Origin: Trebouxia sp. TZW2008
Taxonomy: Eukaryota; Chlorophyta; Trebouxiophyceae; Trebouxiales; Trebouxiaceae
Assembly: GCA_002118135.1 (NCBI GenBank)
Contig: BDIU01000135.1
Coordinates: forward strand, 186,001-250,000
Reading direction: 5' to 3'
DNA: 64,000 bases
Shown here piece by piece: positions 1 through 12,754 of the stretch. Under the pieces are notes generated by a model, which was given only the letters and a program-made list of their open reading frames with translations, searched no databases and had not been told where the DNA came from. The number at the start of each line of letters is the position of its first letter. Position 1 is the first letter of the stretch. The translations under genes were made by a program, and so were the position numbers.

Positions 1-1296
1 GGTCAAGAAGTTCTCGGAACCCATAGCCTCCTCCTCATCAAGCTCTACTAGGAGACGCCTATAGTCTACGAGATCACTAAAAGGCAAAACATGAATGTAG
101 TCCGCTACCTCCCAGTACAGATGGCTGTGGAACACCACTGGCAATGCGCGGCCAAGTGCTAAGCAGTCAAAGATTGCTAGCCGAGTTGCAGTATCCCCAT
201 ACGGTTGTATACAGAATGATGACTGTTGATAGGCCTCTTTGACCTCAGTTGGTGATCCGGGAACTTTGTCTATGTATAAGCAAGACTCCGATTCAGCTTT
301 GCAGTCTTTCACTAGTTTTGGTCTGAGAGCAGTGGATCGATGTGTAGAGAATGCCATGGATGCCAAGTAGGATCTGGATGTATCTGCTGGGTCCAGTGCT
401 TCTTTGGCAATATCTGCTGGGGCATAGTGCAAAGTGCCGATGTATGGAACTGCCACGAAATTGTCAGCACCAAATAGAGTGGTTCCATTCAGCATGAGAG
501 AGTGCTCTGGCACTGTGAAAGTGAAGTTGGCATGTCTGGGATCACAAAGGAAAGGCGAACCCCAACCCCCTGCAAGAGCAAACAAGGGTCAAGCAGAAGC
601 TGTGATTTGCCTGCGTGGGTGTCATGCTGGGGAGTTTGAAACAGGTGTAGTGGCTCAATGCAGCTGCTACAGCCAGGATTGCTTCAACGTTCTCAAGCAC
701 GGCATGGCAAGATTTGTCTTACCGCAGGCGCCCATGTGCTCGCGCTGCAGCGTGCCCAGGCCAACCCAGTGCGGTATCTCGCCAAGGCGTGGGAGCAGTG
801 TGTCCGCTTCGGCCCAGAACTGCTGAACGAGTTGCGACGCTTCCTTCGTTGCATCTCGATTGCAATGGTCTAGTTCAGACCATAAGGAGTGCGCGTAGGC
901 GAGGGGTTGCAGATACAACGGGACGTAAACTAGGTCTGCCTGTTGCAAGTCCAGCACGCGCAGCGGCGACTCTAACATTTGTCTGTGCAGATACACGTCC
1001 AGCACATTATATTGCGTCATGCGTAGCATGTTGTCTTTATCTCCGGCGTCCATCAAGTTGCCAGTTGGGTTTGCAAGGAGCTGGTGCAGCTGTCGTTCAC
1101 ACTCGCCACCCCTCTCTCTCGCAAAGAGCAGATTGTAATTATATTTGTGCGGCAGGTCCGCAACGTAGATGCGGACAGCATCATTGGTCAAGCTTTGAGC
1201 GCTACGCTGTGGTGCAGCCTCGCAGGCGAGTTGCAGAGCGATAGTCAGTATGATCGTCAGCAGCCCTGTGCGGGTTGAGCGCTTGCTTCTCAACAT
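1..1296 (-). CDS. Exostosin-like glycosyltransferase (GT47), 5' part, partial
   Basis: Two exons were joined by hand: 723..1296 and <1..569. They are separated by a 153 bp GT-AG intron (donor G|GTAAGA at 722, acceptor TTGCAG at 570) and the phases match (1 into 1). The protein begins with an N-terminal signal/anchor segment (about residues 10-28: LLTIILTIALQLACEA). It continues with an exostosin start (VRIYVADLPHKYN), a block HMGACGGWGSPFLCD across the splice, and the C-terminal GT47 signature FCIQPYGDTATRLAIFDCLA then GRALPVVF, which marks the nucleotide-sugar-binding half of plant/algal exostosins. GT47 enzymes act in the Golgi lumen on cell-wall or proteoglycan glycans; the substrate cannot be told from sequence. 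Start chosen at 1296 because the signal peptide follows directly. The 3' end lies beyond the left edge. Confidence 0.9.
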
Positions 1297-2779
1297 ACTG
1301 ATGAATGCTCACGTTGTGCTTGCGCACCCCTTGACGGTTTGTCGAGCAGGCGCAAAGGCTCAGACGCGACAGCGCGCATCAGACATTTCATGTTGAAGTT
1401 GTGCAAAGTTCAGCATCCTTGCTGCGTGGGAGAGCCGGTACAGCTGTCATGTGGACCCCCCCCCCCTTTTCAATGAACGCCCCTACCGGGTAAGCTGTGC
1501 TCGTGAGAGCTCACACATGGGCTACATCATACACCACCAAGACCAGACTCCGCAGGGAAATGCTCTACACAACACGAAGTGTGCAAAGCAGGTATAGATT
1601 GCGGTGAGAACTGTCTCTTGATGAATCGGCATCTTGATTGAAAGCCTGTCAAGCAAGAGTGATGGCTGTAGTCGAGATGTTGTGCCCGTAGAGTGTACCA
1701 TAATTTCCAGGCAGTCCCCAAACTTTAATTGTCGCAAACTGCGAAATGCAAGGCCATTGAAGATTCTGCGGTGCTATGTACAAGTCTTGCACAAGAGCAT
1801 TGGTGCAAGTCAGCGCACGACCTCATACAGCGGCTGTCGATACTTCTTTCAGTCGCACCTTTTCATGTGCAACTGCGGCTGGCTTCAGCCGTCAATTCTG
1901 CTCTGGAATTAAGAACGGCATGCGTGGCAAACAAAAGACTCTGTACGAGAGCAGCCAGAGGGTCGGGATCAGGTCTTGAATTTTTCGGGCGAGCTGAGAT
2001 GGCTTGAAGGGGTGGTAGTGCTGAGGTTTGCAGCAACATTTGATTCAACCATCAGGGAACAAGTCAGCAATTTTGCATCGTACAGGCCTCAGACGTATGC
2101 AACTTGAATCTGTTGTTTACTACAGCCCTGCAGTCATGGCTGTTCCCAAGCCATCATGATCTGGAGGACACAGATATTGGCAGGTACAACAGTCTATAGC
2201 ATTGATTGACCAGCAAGTGTCTCAGGACCAGGTCATGCGTGCATGGGCTGGAGGAGAGCTGCCTAAACTGGCTGGTGCTCACATGGTACACTCTTCTTGC
2301 TGAGACTCGCCCTGAGACTCACTCTCTTGTCACATAAACTGCTGGGTGTGTGCAGTATTGGCTATCACAAGGATGTACGTTGTACTTGTGGTACATTCTG
2401 TAAGACCAGCGCTTTCCCGACAGAGTGTATGACATGCTGTGGCTATATCCTTATGGATATAGCTGTAATTGAAGCGTCTATCAGCCGACCTCATTTTTTG
2501 CTATTCTGCAAGATGTCCTGTATTGCTGTGCAATCTCACTCCAGATCTCTCCAAAAGCTTTTGCCAGGGTCCGGCTTTGTCAAGAGCAATAAGAGATGCT
2601 TCATGCCACACGCCTATCAACACCTTCTGAGTCTGCCAAGTGACAACATGACATCCTTGATTTGAATTTCAAAACAGCTGGCCTTATGCTGGCCTAACTT
2701 TGCTGTCACAATGGCTGTTGGTTTCTAGCAGCTGAACCTGTGCATAGATATCTACACACAGTTTTTGGTATATTATGTG
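1297..2779. other. Intergenic stretch, no gene recognised
   Basis: This covers the 5' flank of the exostosin gene and about 1.4 kb without a recognisable coding exon; the open frames are short and show no family signature. A C11 homopolymer lies at 1456..1466. Confidence 0.5.
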
Positions 2780-2823
2780 ATGTCGTCTAGAGGCAGTAGC
2801 AATGTCGTCTAGAGGCAGTAGCA
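2780..2823. repeat. 22-bp perfect tandem duplication
   Basis: Two identical 22-bp units lie head to tail at 2780..2801 and 2802..2823, each beginning ATGTCGTCTAGAGGC. They sit just upstream of the reverse-transcriptase fragment and could be a local slippage product or a trace of an insertion; nothing decides between these. Confidence 0.85.
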
Positions 2824-2939
2824 TTGAGGTTCAAGGTTTTAGCACAAACTATTGCTGACAGCTTTCAACAACAGGAGCAACCCTGATATCAGAAGGGACC
2901 GAGTGCATCGTGGAGGCAGCTGTTTCAAATGCTGTTTAA

Positions 2940-4040
2940 TGCTCAAGCTGTCAGTCGAAGCAGCTTCATCTCATCAGCTGATGCAAGTGCCTTTGCCAGA
3001 GCTGTTGCGGTACGCCAAGCTGGCAGCCACACCTGAGGACCCTGCACCAGCTCACTTGCTGGCGCCCTGCTTGCTGGTGCTGTTCAATGCGGCGTTCAGC
3101 ACTGGCCAAGTCCCGCTGTCCTGGAAGTCATCTCTGGTCACGCCCATCTTCAAGAAGGGGGATGCCACAGACACAGCCAGCTACAGGCCAATAGCTGTTG
3201 GCGAGCCCATCAGCAGGCTCTATGCTGGCATTTTGGCGCATCGACTGGGCACCTATACTGAGGAACAACAGCTGCGCTCGCCAACCCAGACAGGCTATCG
3301 TCCAGAGCTTGGCACTCTCCATCAGGCTTTCGCTCTGCAGCATGTCATTGACAAACACAGACATGCTAAGCAGCCCCTTTACCTATGCTTTGTGGACCTG
3401 AAGTCTGCATATGACAAGGTGCAGTGGCCACTGCTGTGGCAGCAACTTCAAAGGCTGGGCATTCATGGCGACATGATAGGCGCCATTCAGTCGCTATATG
3501 ATGGCTGCTTGCTGTCCATGCGGGTCATTGGGGCATGTGGCAGTCAACACAGCCCCTCCATTGGCTTGAGGCAAGGCTGTCCCCTCAGTGCTACTCTCTT
3601 TGGCATTTTCATTGATGGCCTTCATCATCATCTACAGACCACTTGCCCAGACGCGGGCATCCAGATTAGCTCTCATCGCTTGACGGATTTAGAGTATGCT
3701 GATGACATCAGCTTGGCGGCAGGCAGCCCACTCCACTTACAGGCTCTCATTGACTCTTTATCAAACTTTTGCCACACCTTGCACATGGACATCAGTATTG
3801 CAAAAACCAAGGTCATGGTGGTGTCTTCAGCGCCTGTGGCTGCAACTCAGTTCACATGCAATGGGCAGGCTTTGGAGCAGGTTGACTCTTTCAAATATTT
3901 GGGCCTGCATTTCCATTCATCAGGCCACATACTTCACCTCATCAGGCTTTTGAAGGCCAAGGCGACAGGTTCTTGGGCTGTGGTGCAGCGCCGACACTCG
4001 CAGTTGCAATGTGGTAACACAGTCAATTTGAAGTTGCCTA
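2940..4040 (+). mobile_element. Non-LTR (LINE-type) reverse transcriptase fragment
   Basis: An open frame of about 360 residues encodes the core of a LINE reverse transcriptase. It has the N-terminal finger block (SLVTPIFKKGD...SYRPIAV), the QTGYRPELGTLHQAF block, motif A FVDLKSAYDKV with the catalytic Asp, GLRQGCPLSATLFGIFIDGL, and the catalytic YADD box (LTDLEYADDISLA). Motifs continue to the thumb (DSFKYLGLHFH) and RLLKAKATGSWAVVQRRHSQLQCG. After about 4033 the reading frame continues to 4147 with sequence unlike the family. No endonuclease domain, C-terminal zinc knuckle or poly-A tail was found, and there is no ATG at the head. It is therefore a piece cut at both ends; the frame is still open, so it is fairly young. 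Confidence 0.9.
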
Positions 4041-4147
4041 AGACTTGTTGGCTGGCCAAAGCGTGTAATCTCTCTCTTATCTCTCTTGGGGAAAATCTTG
4101 TGAATAACCATTTTGCATGGCCAGACACTACCGCACTCAGCATATAA

Positions 4148-5638
4148 TAACTGTAATGATGGCCGTGTTGTGACAGCGCCGCTTGGTTGTTTAACAGCTG
4201 ACGCGTCCTGATTAGAACGCAGGCTGATGCATTGCAGCAAGATCTAATGTGAAGATGCTGGGGGCACATGAGTTGCTGAACTTCAAGACGCGCACGTGAC
4301 TTCGCTGCTAAATTGCGACGCGAGCCAAGATGCAGGTCGAGTTTGTAAAACGTCGCTCGTCAGTCCTGACACTGCGTCGGCCAGCGGCTCACCGCTATTG
4401 GTCACTGCTGCAACTGAAAAAGACGTCCTGCCCACTCAATTTGTGATAGTCAGGGTGACATTCCCGGAGTGTGGCCCCGCGTAACAGGATCGTGATCCGT
4501 TTGTCGAACTGCAGCTTGTTCGCAGTTGCGGTGGCCTGCGCTGCGATTTGGCCAGCGCTCGTCAGGAGGAAGTCGCAGACATCACAGTCCGATATCGATA
4601 TGGGGAAGCTAGCTGAGTGGAAACAAAAAATTGGAAATCATGAGGATGTTCAGCAACTTTTGCGCACCTTTGGCGTGCAGTCTAGCAAAAGGTGATTCAT
4701 TTTGCCCCCGAAATAAGCTCAGCAATAGCTGCGTAAAGCTGCTTCCAGCAGTGAGAGCCTGTGTACAAACTGCGTTGCATTGAAATGCTCTGCCTGACAC
4801 CATTTGGCAAGTTGCAAGTTGCAAGTTGGTGAACAAAACTGCAAATTTCTGATGGGGTTCATTGTAGGATCCAGCTCCAAGCTTTTGTGTGTATGCATAT
4901 CAGCATTTGCAGCAATCACAAAATTGTTGTCCATGCAATGTTAGCAGCACACCACCTTGCACGCTCAGAAGTGTACTTGCCTAACTTGTCGTATATGACG
5001 CATAGCAGGGGGCAACCCTCCTTCTCATAGGAAGAGTAATACTCTGTATGCTTTTGTGCAGCTCAGGAGGGAACTTCGTCCAGTACCCTGGATACGATTC
5101 CTGGTCTAGAACCCCCCAATGTGTGGGCCACCCCTCCCAGGTGCCCTCAACTTCAACCATTGTTGCAATCATGGCTGGTTATAAGTGTGTGATGTAACAC
5201 AGCCATGTTTGGACAATCATGGCAAGAAAATGGTTTGCCTCTAAAGGCATGCTTGGTTCTGCTTTACAATTTGCTTTGCAAGATGTCATTGACATGCGTC
5301 ACAGCAACTGCAACATGCATGAGCACTACCAGTGCGACCTGCTGCACCTGCTGACTCTGCAGAATGCATGCGTGCAGCTTGCGTTTGAAATATGTATCCG
5401 TAAGGCCTGCTTGCACTGCCTCAATTCTGACGGGGCTGTTTGAGCACTTGTCGCAATGTGATTTATTTGCTGCTCTCAGACTCTTAAGGTTAAGGAAATA
5501 TTGCACGGTCATTCCTACAATTTCTGTGTCGCCACATACTATACAAAAAGCTGAGAGACACTGCAAAAGAATACCAACAGACAAGTTTGTGTTCCACACT
5601 GCATGTTTGTCATATAAACAGCTTTTTTGGCTTGGCAG
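4148..5638 (+). other. Intergenic / upstream region of the GH128 gene
   Basis: The first exon of the glycoside hydrolase must lie here but is not fixed. A plus-strand frame at 4471..4695 has a hydrophobic signal-anchor-like run (LFAVAVACAAIWPALV) followed by a charged segment and a possible donor AAAAG|GTGATT near 4692. It starts with GTG after an in-frame stop, and its phase does not fit the acceptor at 5639 directly, so at least one more small exon would be needed. A minus-strand frame at 4981..5172 looks protein-like in composition but matches nothing I know. Confidence 0.35.
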
Positions 5639-7256
5639 GGCTATGCACCGTATAGTCAGCAGCTCACCTTTCAGAACTCAAGCCTACCTGCCCCCAAGAA
5701 AGGCATCGGGCTATGGCAAACTCCCAATGTGGAGGCTGACCTTGCAAAAAGCAAAGTGTCATGGTTCTACTCCTGGACCCCAAAAACATATGGGGTTGAC
5801 AACCATCCAGGCATGGAGTTTGTGCCAATGATTTGGGGCAAGAATGACCTGCATGCAGAAGCAATGCAGCAGGCATCGCAGTATCAGCATCTCTTGGGGT
5901 TCAATGAGGTACACTCTCTGACTGTGCTTGCGCATGGGCAATTGTCAAGTCAGCAATTGCAAAGTCTGCACACTAGTAGCACAGGGACAGATCCTGCCAC
6001 AAAACAGCGCTGAGCCTTGCTGTAGCAGGATTCAGGTCCACCTTTGGGTCCTATCATGGCAAATTTTGTCAGCCATGCACACAAGTGATTTCTGCTTTCA
6101 GCTGATGAAATGGGTGCGTTGTGTGCTTGCAAGCTCAAACAGGCATCGCAATTCAACACATAAGTTGGAGGCCTTGTAAGGCCCTGCCCACAACAGTAGC
6201 AGCACCAAATGTATTGAAGCAATACACAAAGACTTCTGTGCACTTGAGATATCAAATGCACTCATGCATATGTGCCCTCAGATCAGTTTTGCGCTGCTGC
6301 TGACAGCTCTCTTTAAGACACATAAATCCATGTAGACATACCTCTTTCTTTCAAGCTTGCATCAGATGGCAATATGTGCATGTCAGAGCGCATGAGTGAT
6401 CAGCTTTTGTACTTCGGACAGCCCGATGAATGCCGCCAAGCCAATATGCCTTAGCCAACATGCCTGTTGAGCCAGCTATCAATGCATGGCTGAGCAAGAA
6501 GTCATACACACTGTCTGTGCACTGGAGATGTCAACGACATGCATGCATATGTGAGCTGATGTCAGACATTGTTGCATGTGCAGCCAGACGAGTCAAGCCA
6601 ATTCAATATGACTGTTGAGGGACCTATCAATGCATGGCCTATGCATCACATACAATCTCTATGACAAGTGCATGCAACATGCCATGCATGTGTATGTAAG
6701 CTGACTTGAATTACTATTGCGTGTGCAGCCAGACGAGTCAAGCCAATCCAATATGACTGTTGAGGAAGCTATCAACGCATGGCCAATGCTGATGGCAACA
6801 GGCCTCAGGCTGGGCAGTCCCAGCGCTTCAACCTGCAATTGCTCTGATGATGACTGGATGGGACGATTCATGCGAGAGGCGGCAGCAAGAAACTACCGCG
6901 TGGACTTCATGTGCGTTCACTTTTACACGTGGACAGACACATTCGACGTCAAGTACAATGTGGAAGCGCTGCGTGCCCATCTTCTCAAAGTGTGGAACAA
7001 GTGGCACAAGCCCATTTGGCTGACTGAGTTTGCCATGATGAATTGGTGGGGCGGCAGTATTGGCAAGTTTGCTACAGCAGAGGAAGAGGCAGAGTTCATG
7101 CAGGCTGCTGCTGCAATGATGAACGAGCTGCCCTTTGTGGAGCGCTATGCTTGGTTTGCGCTGCACAACCACGCTGATGACGCTGAAGGCACAAATGGCT
7201 TATTTGACAAGCAGGGTAACCCCACACCCACCGGCCTTACCTACCAAAGGGTGTAA
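5639..7256 (+). CDS. Asl1-like glycoside hydrolase (GH128 catalytic core), 5' exon missing
   Basis: Two exons are clear: 5639..5908 and 6729..7256 (TAA), with an 820 bp GT-AG intron in phase 0. They encode 265 residues of the Glyco_hydro_cc/Asl1 fold. The order is KKGIGLWQTPNVEADLA, SWFYSWTPK, EFVPMIWG, then GFNE|PDESSQSNMTVEEA, where the splice falls inside the conserved N-E-P acid/base motif, then VDFMCVHFYTW, PIWLTEFAM (the Glu of LTEF is the expected nucleophile) and RYAWFALHN. GH128 members cleave beta-1,3-glucans, so a secreted or wall role is likely. The acceptor at 5636..5638 shows that an upstream exon, presumably with a signal peptide, exists but was not identified. TGTAA, the usual chlorophyte poly(A) signal, occurs at 7378..7382. 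Confidence 0.88.
6440..6650 (+). repeat. Decayed tandem copies of the GH128 exon start inside its intron
   Basis: The first 60 or so bases of exon 6729.., with the preceding GTGCAG acceptor, recur at 6584..6645 (nearly identical: the frame reads PDESSQFNMTVEGPINAWP, then meets a TGA). A weaker copy lies near 6440..6500 (NMPVEPAINAW). Spacing between equivalent bases is 145 and 148 bp. The copies include intron sequence rich in GCATGCAT. Confidence 0.85.
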
Positions 7257-9626
7257 AGCAAACTCACACTTAGTCTTGTAGTGTTCGTCATGACCCTGTA
7301 TGCAAGGAGGGCTTGTGGTGTCTTTTCCATCGTCTTGTGCATGTCAGCGCCAGCAAGGCTCCAGGGACAGTTTCTGGTGTAATGTTCTAGATAATGTAAT
7401 AGGCATCACAGCAGAAGCTTTTCAGAAGCAGCTTGGCTCTAGAGATGTCAGCTTACATGCAACATACGCGTATGAAGTAGGACAACTAGTCAGCTTGTCA
7501 ACTGTCATTTGACGCCTTCGAGTGTGTACATCAAATTTGTGAGAGGTACACAGAAATTTTCAACAGACTCAACGCTGTCTCACATTCACAGTCATGAAAG
7601 AATGAATGCCCACTTCAGGACTCATGTCTAGTCTGGAATTTTAGTTTTGTCAGACCTTCAACCAATATGACGCTGATGAAACATCTTTCACTTGTAAAGA
7701 AACTGATCAAGCAGTGCCATGCAATGCATAGCGTCATGTGACAATGTAACATTTTTGGCAGGCCATGCAATGAAATCTGACGTTGCTGATCAGAGTACTT
7801 ATGTGAAAGTGCTTCATTCACACAATGTAGCAACAAGCGTAGGACCCTTGCAGCAGGCACAGCACAAATCAGAGACTGTCTATCTTCAGTCGCGTTGCCA
7901 GCTAGCACTATGCACATTCGACTTATTTGCATGCCAAAGACCTCGTCGCTGCTCCATCATGACGATCAAATGAATATATATATATAAGTGTGTGCCTCGC
8001 TGGCCGCTGACCATTTGCTATGACTAAGCATTTCCAGAAGTATGTCATGGTTCTGTCATGGGGTTTGTACTACTAATCGGGGAGAGCATGAGTAAAACTC
8101 TGCACATTCCCATGCTAGGTTTTGTGAATCTGAAAGCACAGGGAACCTATCCAAGTCAAATATCCTACAATCCGTAATTCCCATATCATTTGTTTTTATT
8201 TTGTGATTGTTGTTATAAAACCGGTATGTACCGGTAGTGCGGTAGAGCAGAGATATATCATAAGTCAAAGAGCATGCAACCCTGCCAGTCTTGCAAGTGA
8301 CCTGATCTTGTTATGCATGCACATCCCGGCAAGTCATGCAAATGTGTATTTCAGAATTTCACCAACATGCAATCTGAGTTGCATACCGTATGTCACGTTA
8401 AATCGCGTTCTCTGTGAAACAGAGTAGCGCAACAGAAAACTTTTTGTGTGAGGCTAATAGTTACAAGGATAACGGCTGAATGAGTGCTGCAGACAGCATC
8501 ACTAGTGGTCTTTGCTGCTCCCTGATCAGAGGTCTAAATTGGACAGGTCCCTAATTGACAGTAGCTGAGATAAGCAGACACATGCCTGCTGGCAAAGGCC
8601 TAAGTACTATGGAGGAATGATTCCCAGTAACAAGGGATGATTGATGGCACGCGTCAAAGCGTGGAAACAATGCACTGAGTGCTGACTCAGCCTAACTGCA
8701 ATGCATACAGAGCTTAAACTACTAACTCTAGAAAACTCAGCAATGTAAACTCAGCAATGTAAACATATATATATAAATTATTCACACAAGAATAGTTGAT
8801 TGCCAATGCAGAGAATACGTAGAGGCAGAAATGCATGCAAGAATGCTGCTATAATCTCAATTGCAATAACACAACAGCAAAGCTGCTATGTATAAAGATG
8901 TACTGCTAAGCAGGCAATATTACTACTGTCAGGTGTTGCGCTCATGCATCTTAACAGGTCACTCTCTGCTCCGTGACACATACACTTTTGAGTACAAAGG
9001 TGTGTGATGGTGCTGCAGTGTCGTGTCAAACTTTTCTGAGGCGGCACAGTTGGTGATACGCACAGACTAAAAAGTTTGAACGGCGCTGAAGTAAGCTAAG
9101 CCAACTGTTTGACAAGACTTCAAAAAATTGGCATACTTCCAAACAGGCTGAGAGACTTTGATCAGACGCTACTCAGTGTTGAAGACGCCAAGCCTGCAAG
9201 ACGATCGCAAAAGGGTTCTGTCAAGGCCATGATCAATTGGCTTTCAATTCCGACCACTAAGACACGCTGCTCAGAGGCTAACAACTTCCAAGCCAATCTT
9301 GGGGCTGCCAGACTGTAAAATGCTATCAAAACCCACCGACTTCAAACAGTCTACAAGTTCCAAGGCTACAGCAGAAACAAGCAGTCTCAATCCGAAGTGA
9401 CAGTAGGGCAACACAGAAAAAAGCAAAATCAAGGCCTAGGGTTGAAAATTCCAGGCTACAGCAGAGCCAAGATCTCAATGGGCAACCTCACTAGCTGTGT
9501 GTGTGCAACCAATCAAGTGATGTCAGCTTGAACAGCAAACGCAAGTGCCAAGCGTACAAAATATGTACAGTACATGTACAAGCACATATAATTGTGCCAA
9601 GCCAGTCTATTTTTGATGGCCTGTGG
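7257..9626. other. Intergenic, 2.4 kb, no gene recognised
   Basis: I see no exon with a family signature. The stretch has two short (TA)n tracts (about 7975..7986 and 8765..8776), a 14-bp perfect tandem duplication at 8736..8763, and a direct repeat ACCGGTA at about 8220..8236. Any promoter function of the TA tracts is unproven. Confidence 0.5.
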
Positions 9627-11149
9627 TTAAGCGGAAATGCTGGCGAACCTTGGGTAGGATGCAGCAGCAGGCTTGCTCACTGCATTTGCCAGCAGCATAC
9701 GGGCCCTGGTCAACATGACTGGAGCAGAACCATCTTGGCCAAACATGTTGAGCTTGAAGTCTGTGGCAACTAGGGAACTTATTCTGTAGTCCTCTGCAAG
9801 CCCCTCACCATGGAACGCAAGATCCTCATCTGGCCAAACACCTTTGGCCTTATTCACAGTCTGTCCCAACACCCCATGCATGGCTGTAGACTCCTTCAAT
9901 AGGTCAAGCTGCAGAAACCACAGGGGCATGAGCAGACCTTGCAATTTTGAGGGCAGATTGGTTGAAGCAGATCTGATGCTGTCTAGTGTGCTGTGGCATG
10001 CACTTGAATGACACATTGCACACAGCACACCACAGCAATGTTGGATGTCACGAAACAACCACTGCCTGCTGCTTTGCAAACAAGCTGTGCATTGAATGAT
10101 CACAACACAGACAAAACAATTGTCTTCCCAGCACATGAAGCTGACCATGATGGCATGACTGCAAGCAGGCAGGGCTGCAACTGCAAGCAGGACAAGCCAA
10201 ACAGACTGCTTTTGACATGCCTTCTTGGCTCACCTGCATGTCAATGTGGGCCTTGTTGAGAATGTCCTTCCAGGTGTAAGGTGCTACACCCGCAATCTTC
10301 CAGATGCACAACTCTGACCTGTACTCAAGCGATGTACCCAAGGGGTCCAACTCTATAGATGCATCACCCAGCGCAACCTTATGATCAGGAGCCAATGCAA
10401 CACCATTAGCAGTGACCTCCAACCTGCCATCACTCAAGACACGAGCCTGAACTTGGTGGCTACCGTGCAGTATCCCGACAGCTCCAATGAACGTGCCATT
10501 CACGTAGTGGGGAAACTTGGCATCAATGAAGGCTGCATTCAGCTGGTGGTCTGGGTGAGTGATCAGGTTGAAAACCTGATCTTTTGCCCCTATGAAATCG
10601 AAAGTGCGACCGTCGAAGCCCTGCGCAGACGCGACGTCTGAGGTTGTTCACACAGAAATCTGCTCGTTGCCGGCTTTCCAGAGCTGCGTGCAGCTTCGTA
10701 TCATTGCGTGCGATTGAACACGACTCGAGGGGACAGGCAAGACATTGCTGGGACCACTCAGACGGTTCAGATCTCTTGACGTATGCAACGGTTGAAAGGC
10801 GTACCTCAAGGTAGGGGTCGCCAGTCACGCTACCGGTCGCAACACATCGGCCAGTCGCTGATGGACCATCATCGGTGATATCGTGACTGCACCGACTGTT
10901 TTGATAGAGTTGCGCGGAACCCCCGTCCGGCCCAGGGTTCAAACTATTACATGCTGCAATGGTGTCTCCCACAGGGTCGGTCTCCCCGTAAACACCCGAG
11001 GCCTCAGTGCTATCGAAGCAGTAGCCTTGGTGAAGATACTGTCCGTTATCCTGGTACAGGCAGCAAACAGAGGCCGAGAAAGGTTTTATAGAACAAGCAA
11101 TCAAGATTGCAAAAGTCGCAGCTCGACTGTTTGTGACTGTACCGGCCAT
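9627..11149 (-). CDS. Root-cap/LEA-like secreted protein with VWD-like domain
   Basis: Three exons in phase 0: 10805..11149, 10234..10620, 9627..9908; 337 residues. A signal peptide (ATFAILIACSIKPFSASV) follows the chosen ATG at 11149; an in-frame upstream extension looks non-coding. The N-terminal part is Cys-rich. The central part has GDPYLE|GFDGRTFDFIG across a splice, then FNLITHPDHQLNAAFIDA and YVNGTFIGAVGI, the pattern of the plant root-cap/LEA family (VWD-like GDPHF..FDG..FDF). The last exon carries MHGVLGQTVNKAKG, the conserved GVLGQT motif of that family. The protein is expected in the secretory pathway or outside the cell; the biochemical function is unknown in this family and a stress role is inference. 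Confidence 0.85.
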
Positions 11150-12754
11150 GCTTGGCGTTACCTTACTTACCTTCACTCTTGAGGGACTCGACACTGGAAA
11201 AGCAGGCCGAACGACAGGCAGAAAAGAGAGAGCGCTCTTCTTCTCCCCGCGGACGGTCGTAGGGGGTGAGCGGGCCCCCTGGCAGGGCCCCAGGGGCAAT
11301 TGACCCTTCATACGTGACACCGTGAATTGCTAAGCCCATATCTGTAGCGCCTCCCGAATTTGGCTCCCTTGCTGATTGTTCAGGAACGCTGCAGGTGTCG
11401 TTGCCTAGCTTGCAGTCAGCAACTATCTAGCATCCTAGATGTCATCGTTCATCTTCGTTACCTTGTGCACCGCCCTGCACCCGTGTCTCCAAAGCATAGG
11501 CTGTTCACAGCCAAATGTCCTGATGTTGCCTCAGTGCAGCAAGGGGTCTCCACCCATTGAGTGCCGGTGATTGTGCTTGTCAAAGCAAGGAGTCCTATCT
11601 TCATTTCAGGCGACGTTCCCTGAATGGGCATGCATAGCATGTTACTGAAGGAAAAGCAACTACACTTTACTGTAAGTATTGCTTCAACACACCTGTTGGT
11701 CTAGGTGAGCGTACAAATCTGCAGCGGTCTGATAAACAATGCCGTCAATATATTTACCGCATGCGGTGAGTGCAGTACATCCTAGCGAAGAAGTGAGCGA
11801 CAACTATCACTGGGATCCCGGAAAATGTGCCCAGCTTCTCAATAAGGTACCCCTCAATAGCCTCCTTTTGCCAGCTTGAGACTCAGAGGTCACTTGGGCC
11901 TGAGACATCCAAGACACTTTCGCCAGCTTGTCGGCATGTGGGGTGTGTCGCCGGGGCGCTGTGGTAGCTTTTCACATCACATCCACTAGCTTCCAAAAGC
12001 AAGGCCCTAGGTGCGTGAAGATGGTGCACCTCTGTCGGTGAAATGGCATGCGAAATGAGTGTTCCTGCAGTTTGACTACAAGCCGGCAGATGTCTACAGT
12101 TGAATGTTCACAAATCGCAACGTGCATAAGCTGTTTGATGATGTGCAAATGCTGATTGTGTGTAACTTTTGATTGTGTGCAAAAGTCGATTGTATGCAAT
12201 AAAACAGACTCTGAGCTTTTTGACAACTGAGCATAACACTGTAAGATCAATCAATGGCGGACTGAGGCAAAAGCCACAATTGTGCGCAGTCGACAAAGTG
12301 AAAATTAACCCTACTCACTCTGTTCAAGTAAAAAGAAGCCTTCAATTATATTTGACTATGAAATCCAGACTACAAAGCTGTTGCCAGTTTGCACCCACAG
12401 AACAGACAATACTTCTTATCAAAAAGCAAAAAAGATGGCTACATCTGTTTAGACATCAGAAGTCATACGTGAATACTTCAAGTACTTCAGGTACATCACG
12501 TTGCCTACTTAAGGATTATCAAGCTTGACTTGGCGCTGAGAGCAAACATACTGCCTCTGTAATTGTGGGTCAACTTCAGCGGAATACTATCTCTGGAACA
12601 ACAGTCAACAATCAAGCCACTGGCCTAATGTAAGCCAAAAAGCAAGCGCCTCTGTTGACTCTGAAAGACAGGAAGGAATGCCTAGGCTGTTATTCGTCAT
12701 GATGGAAAGCTTTGGAGTAGAAGCAGCTTGCATTCATGTGAATGTTTTATGGCT
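11150..12754. other. Intergenic, 1.6 kb, no gene recognised
   Basis: This holds the 5' flank of the root-cap-like gene (a GC-rich block at 11240..11300) and the 3' flank of the SGNH gene. No frame has a recognisable signature. Confidence 0.5.

Noticed and set aside
667..722. Reading straight through to 667 at the end of exostosin exon 1
   Set aside because: The frame continues to 667 but loses family similarity at a perfect G|GTAAGA donor; splicing to 569 restores the exostosin motif.
714..1244. 176-codon plus-strand frame
   Set aside because: Antisense to the first exon of the exostosin gene.
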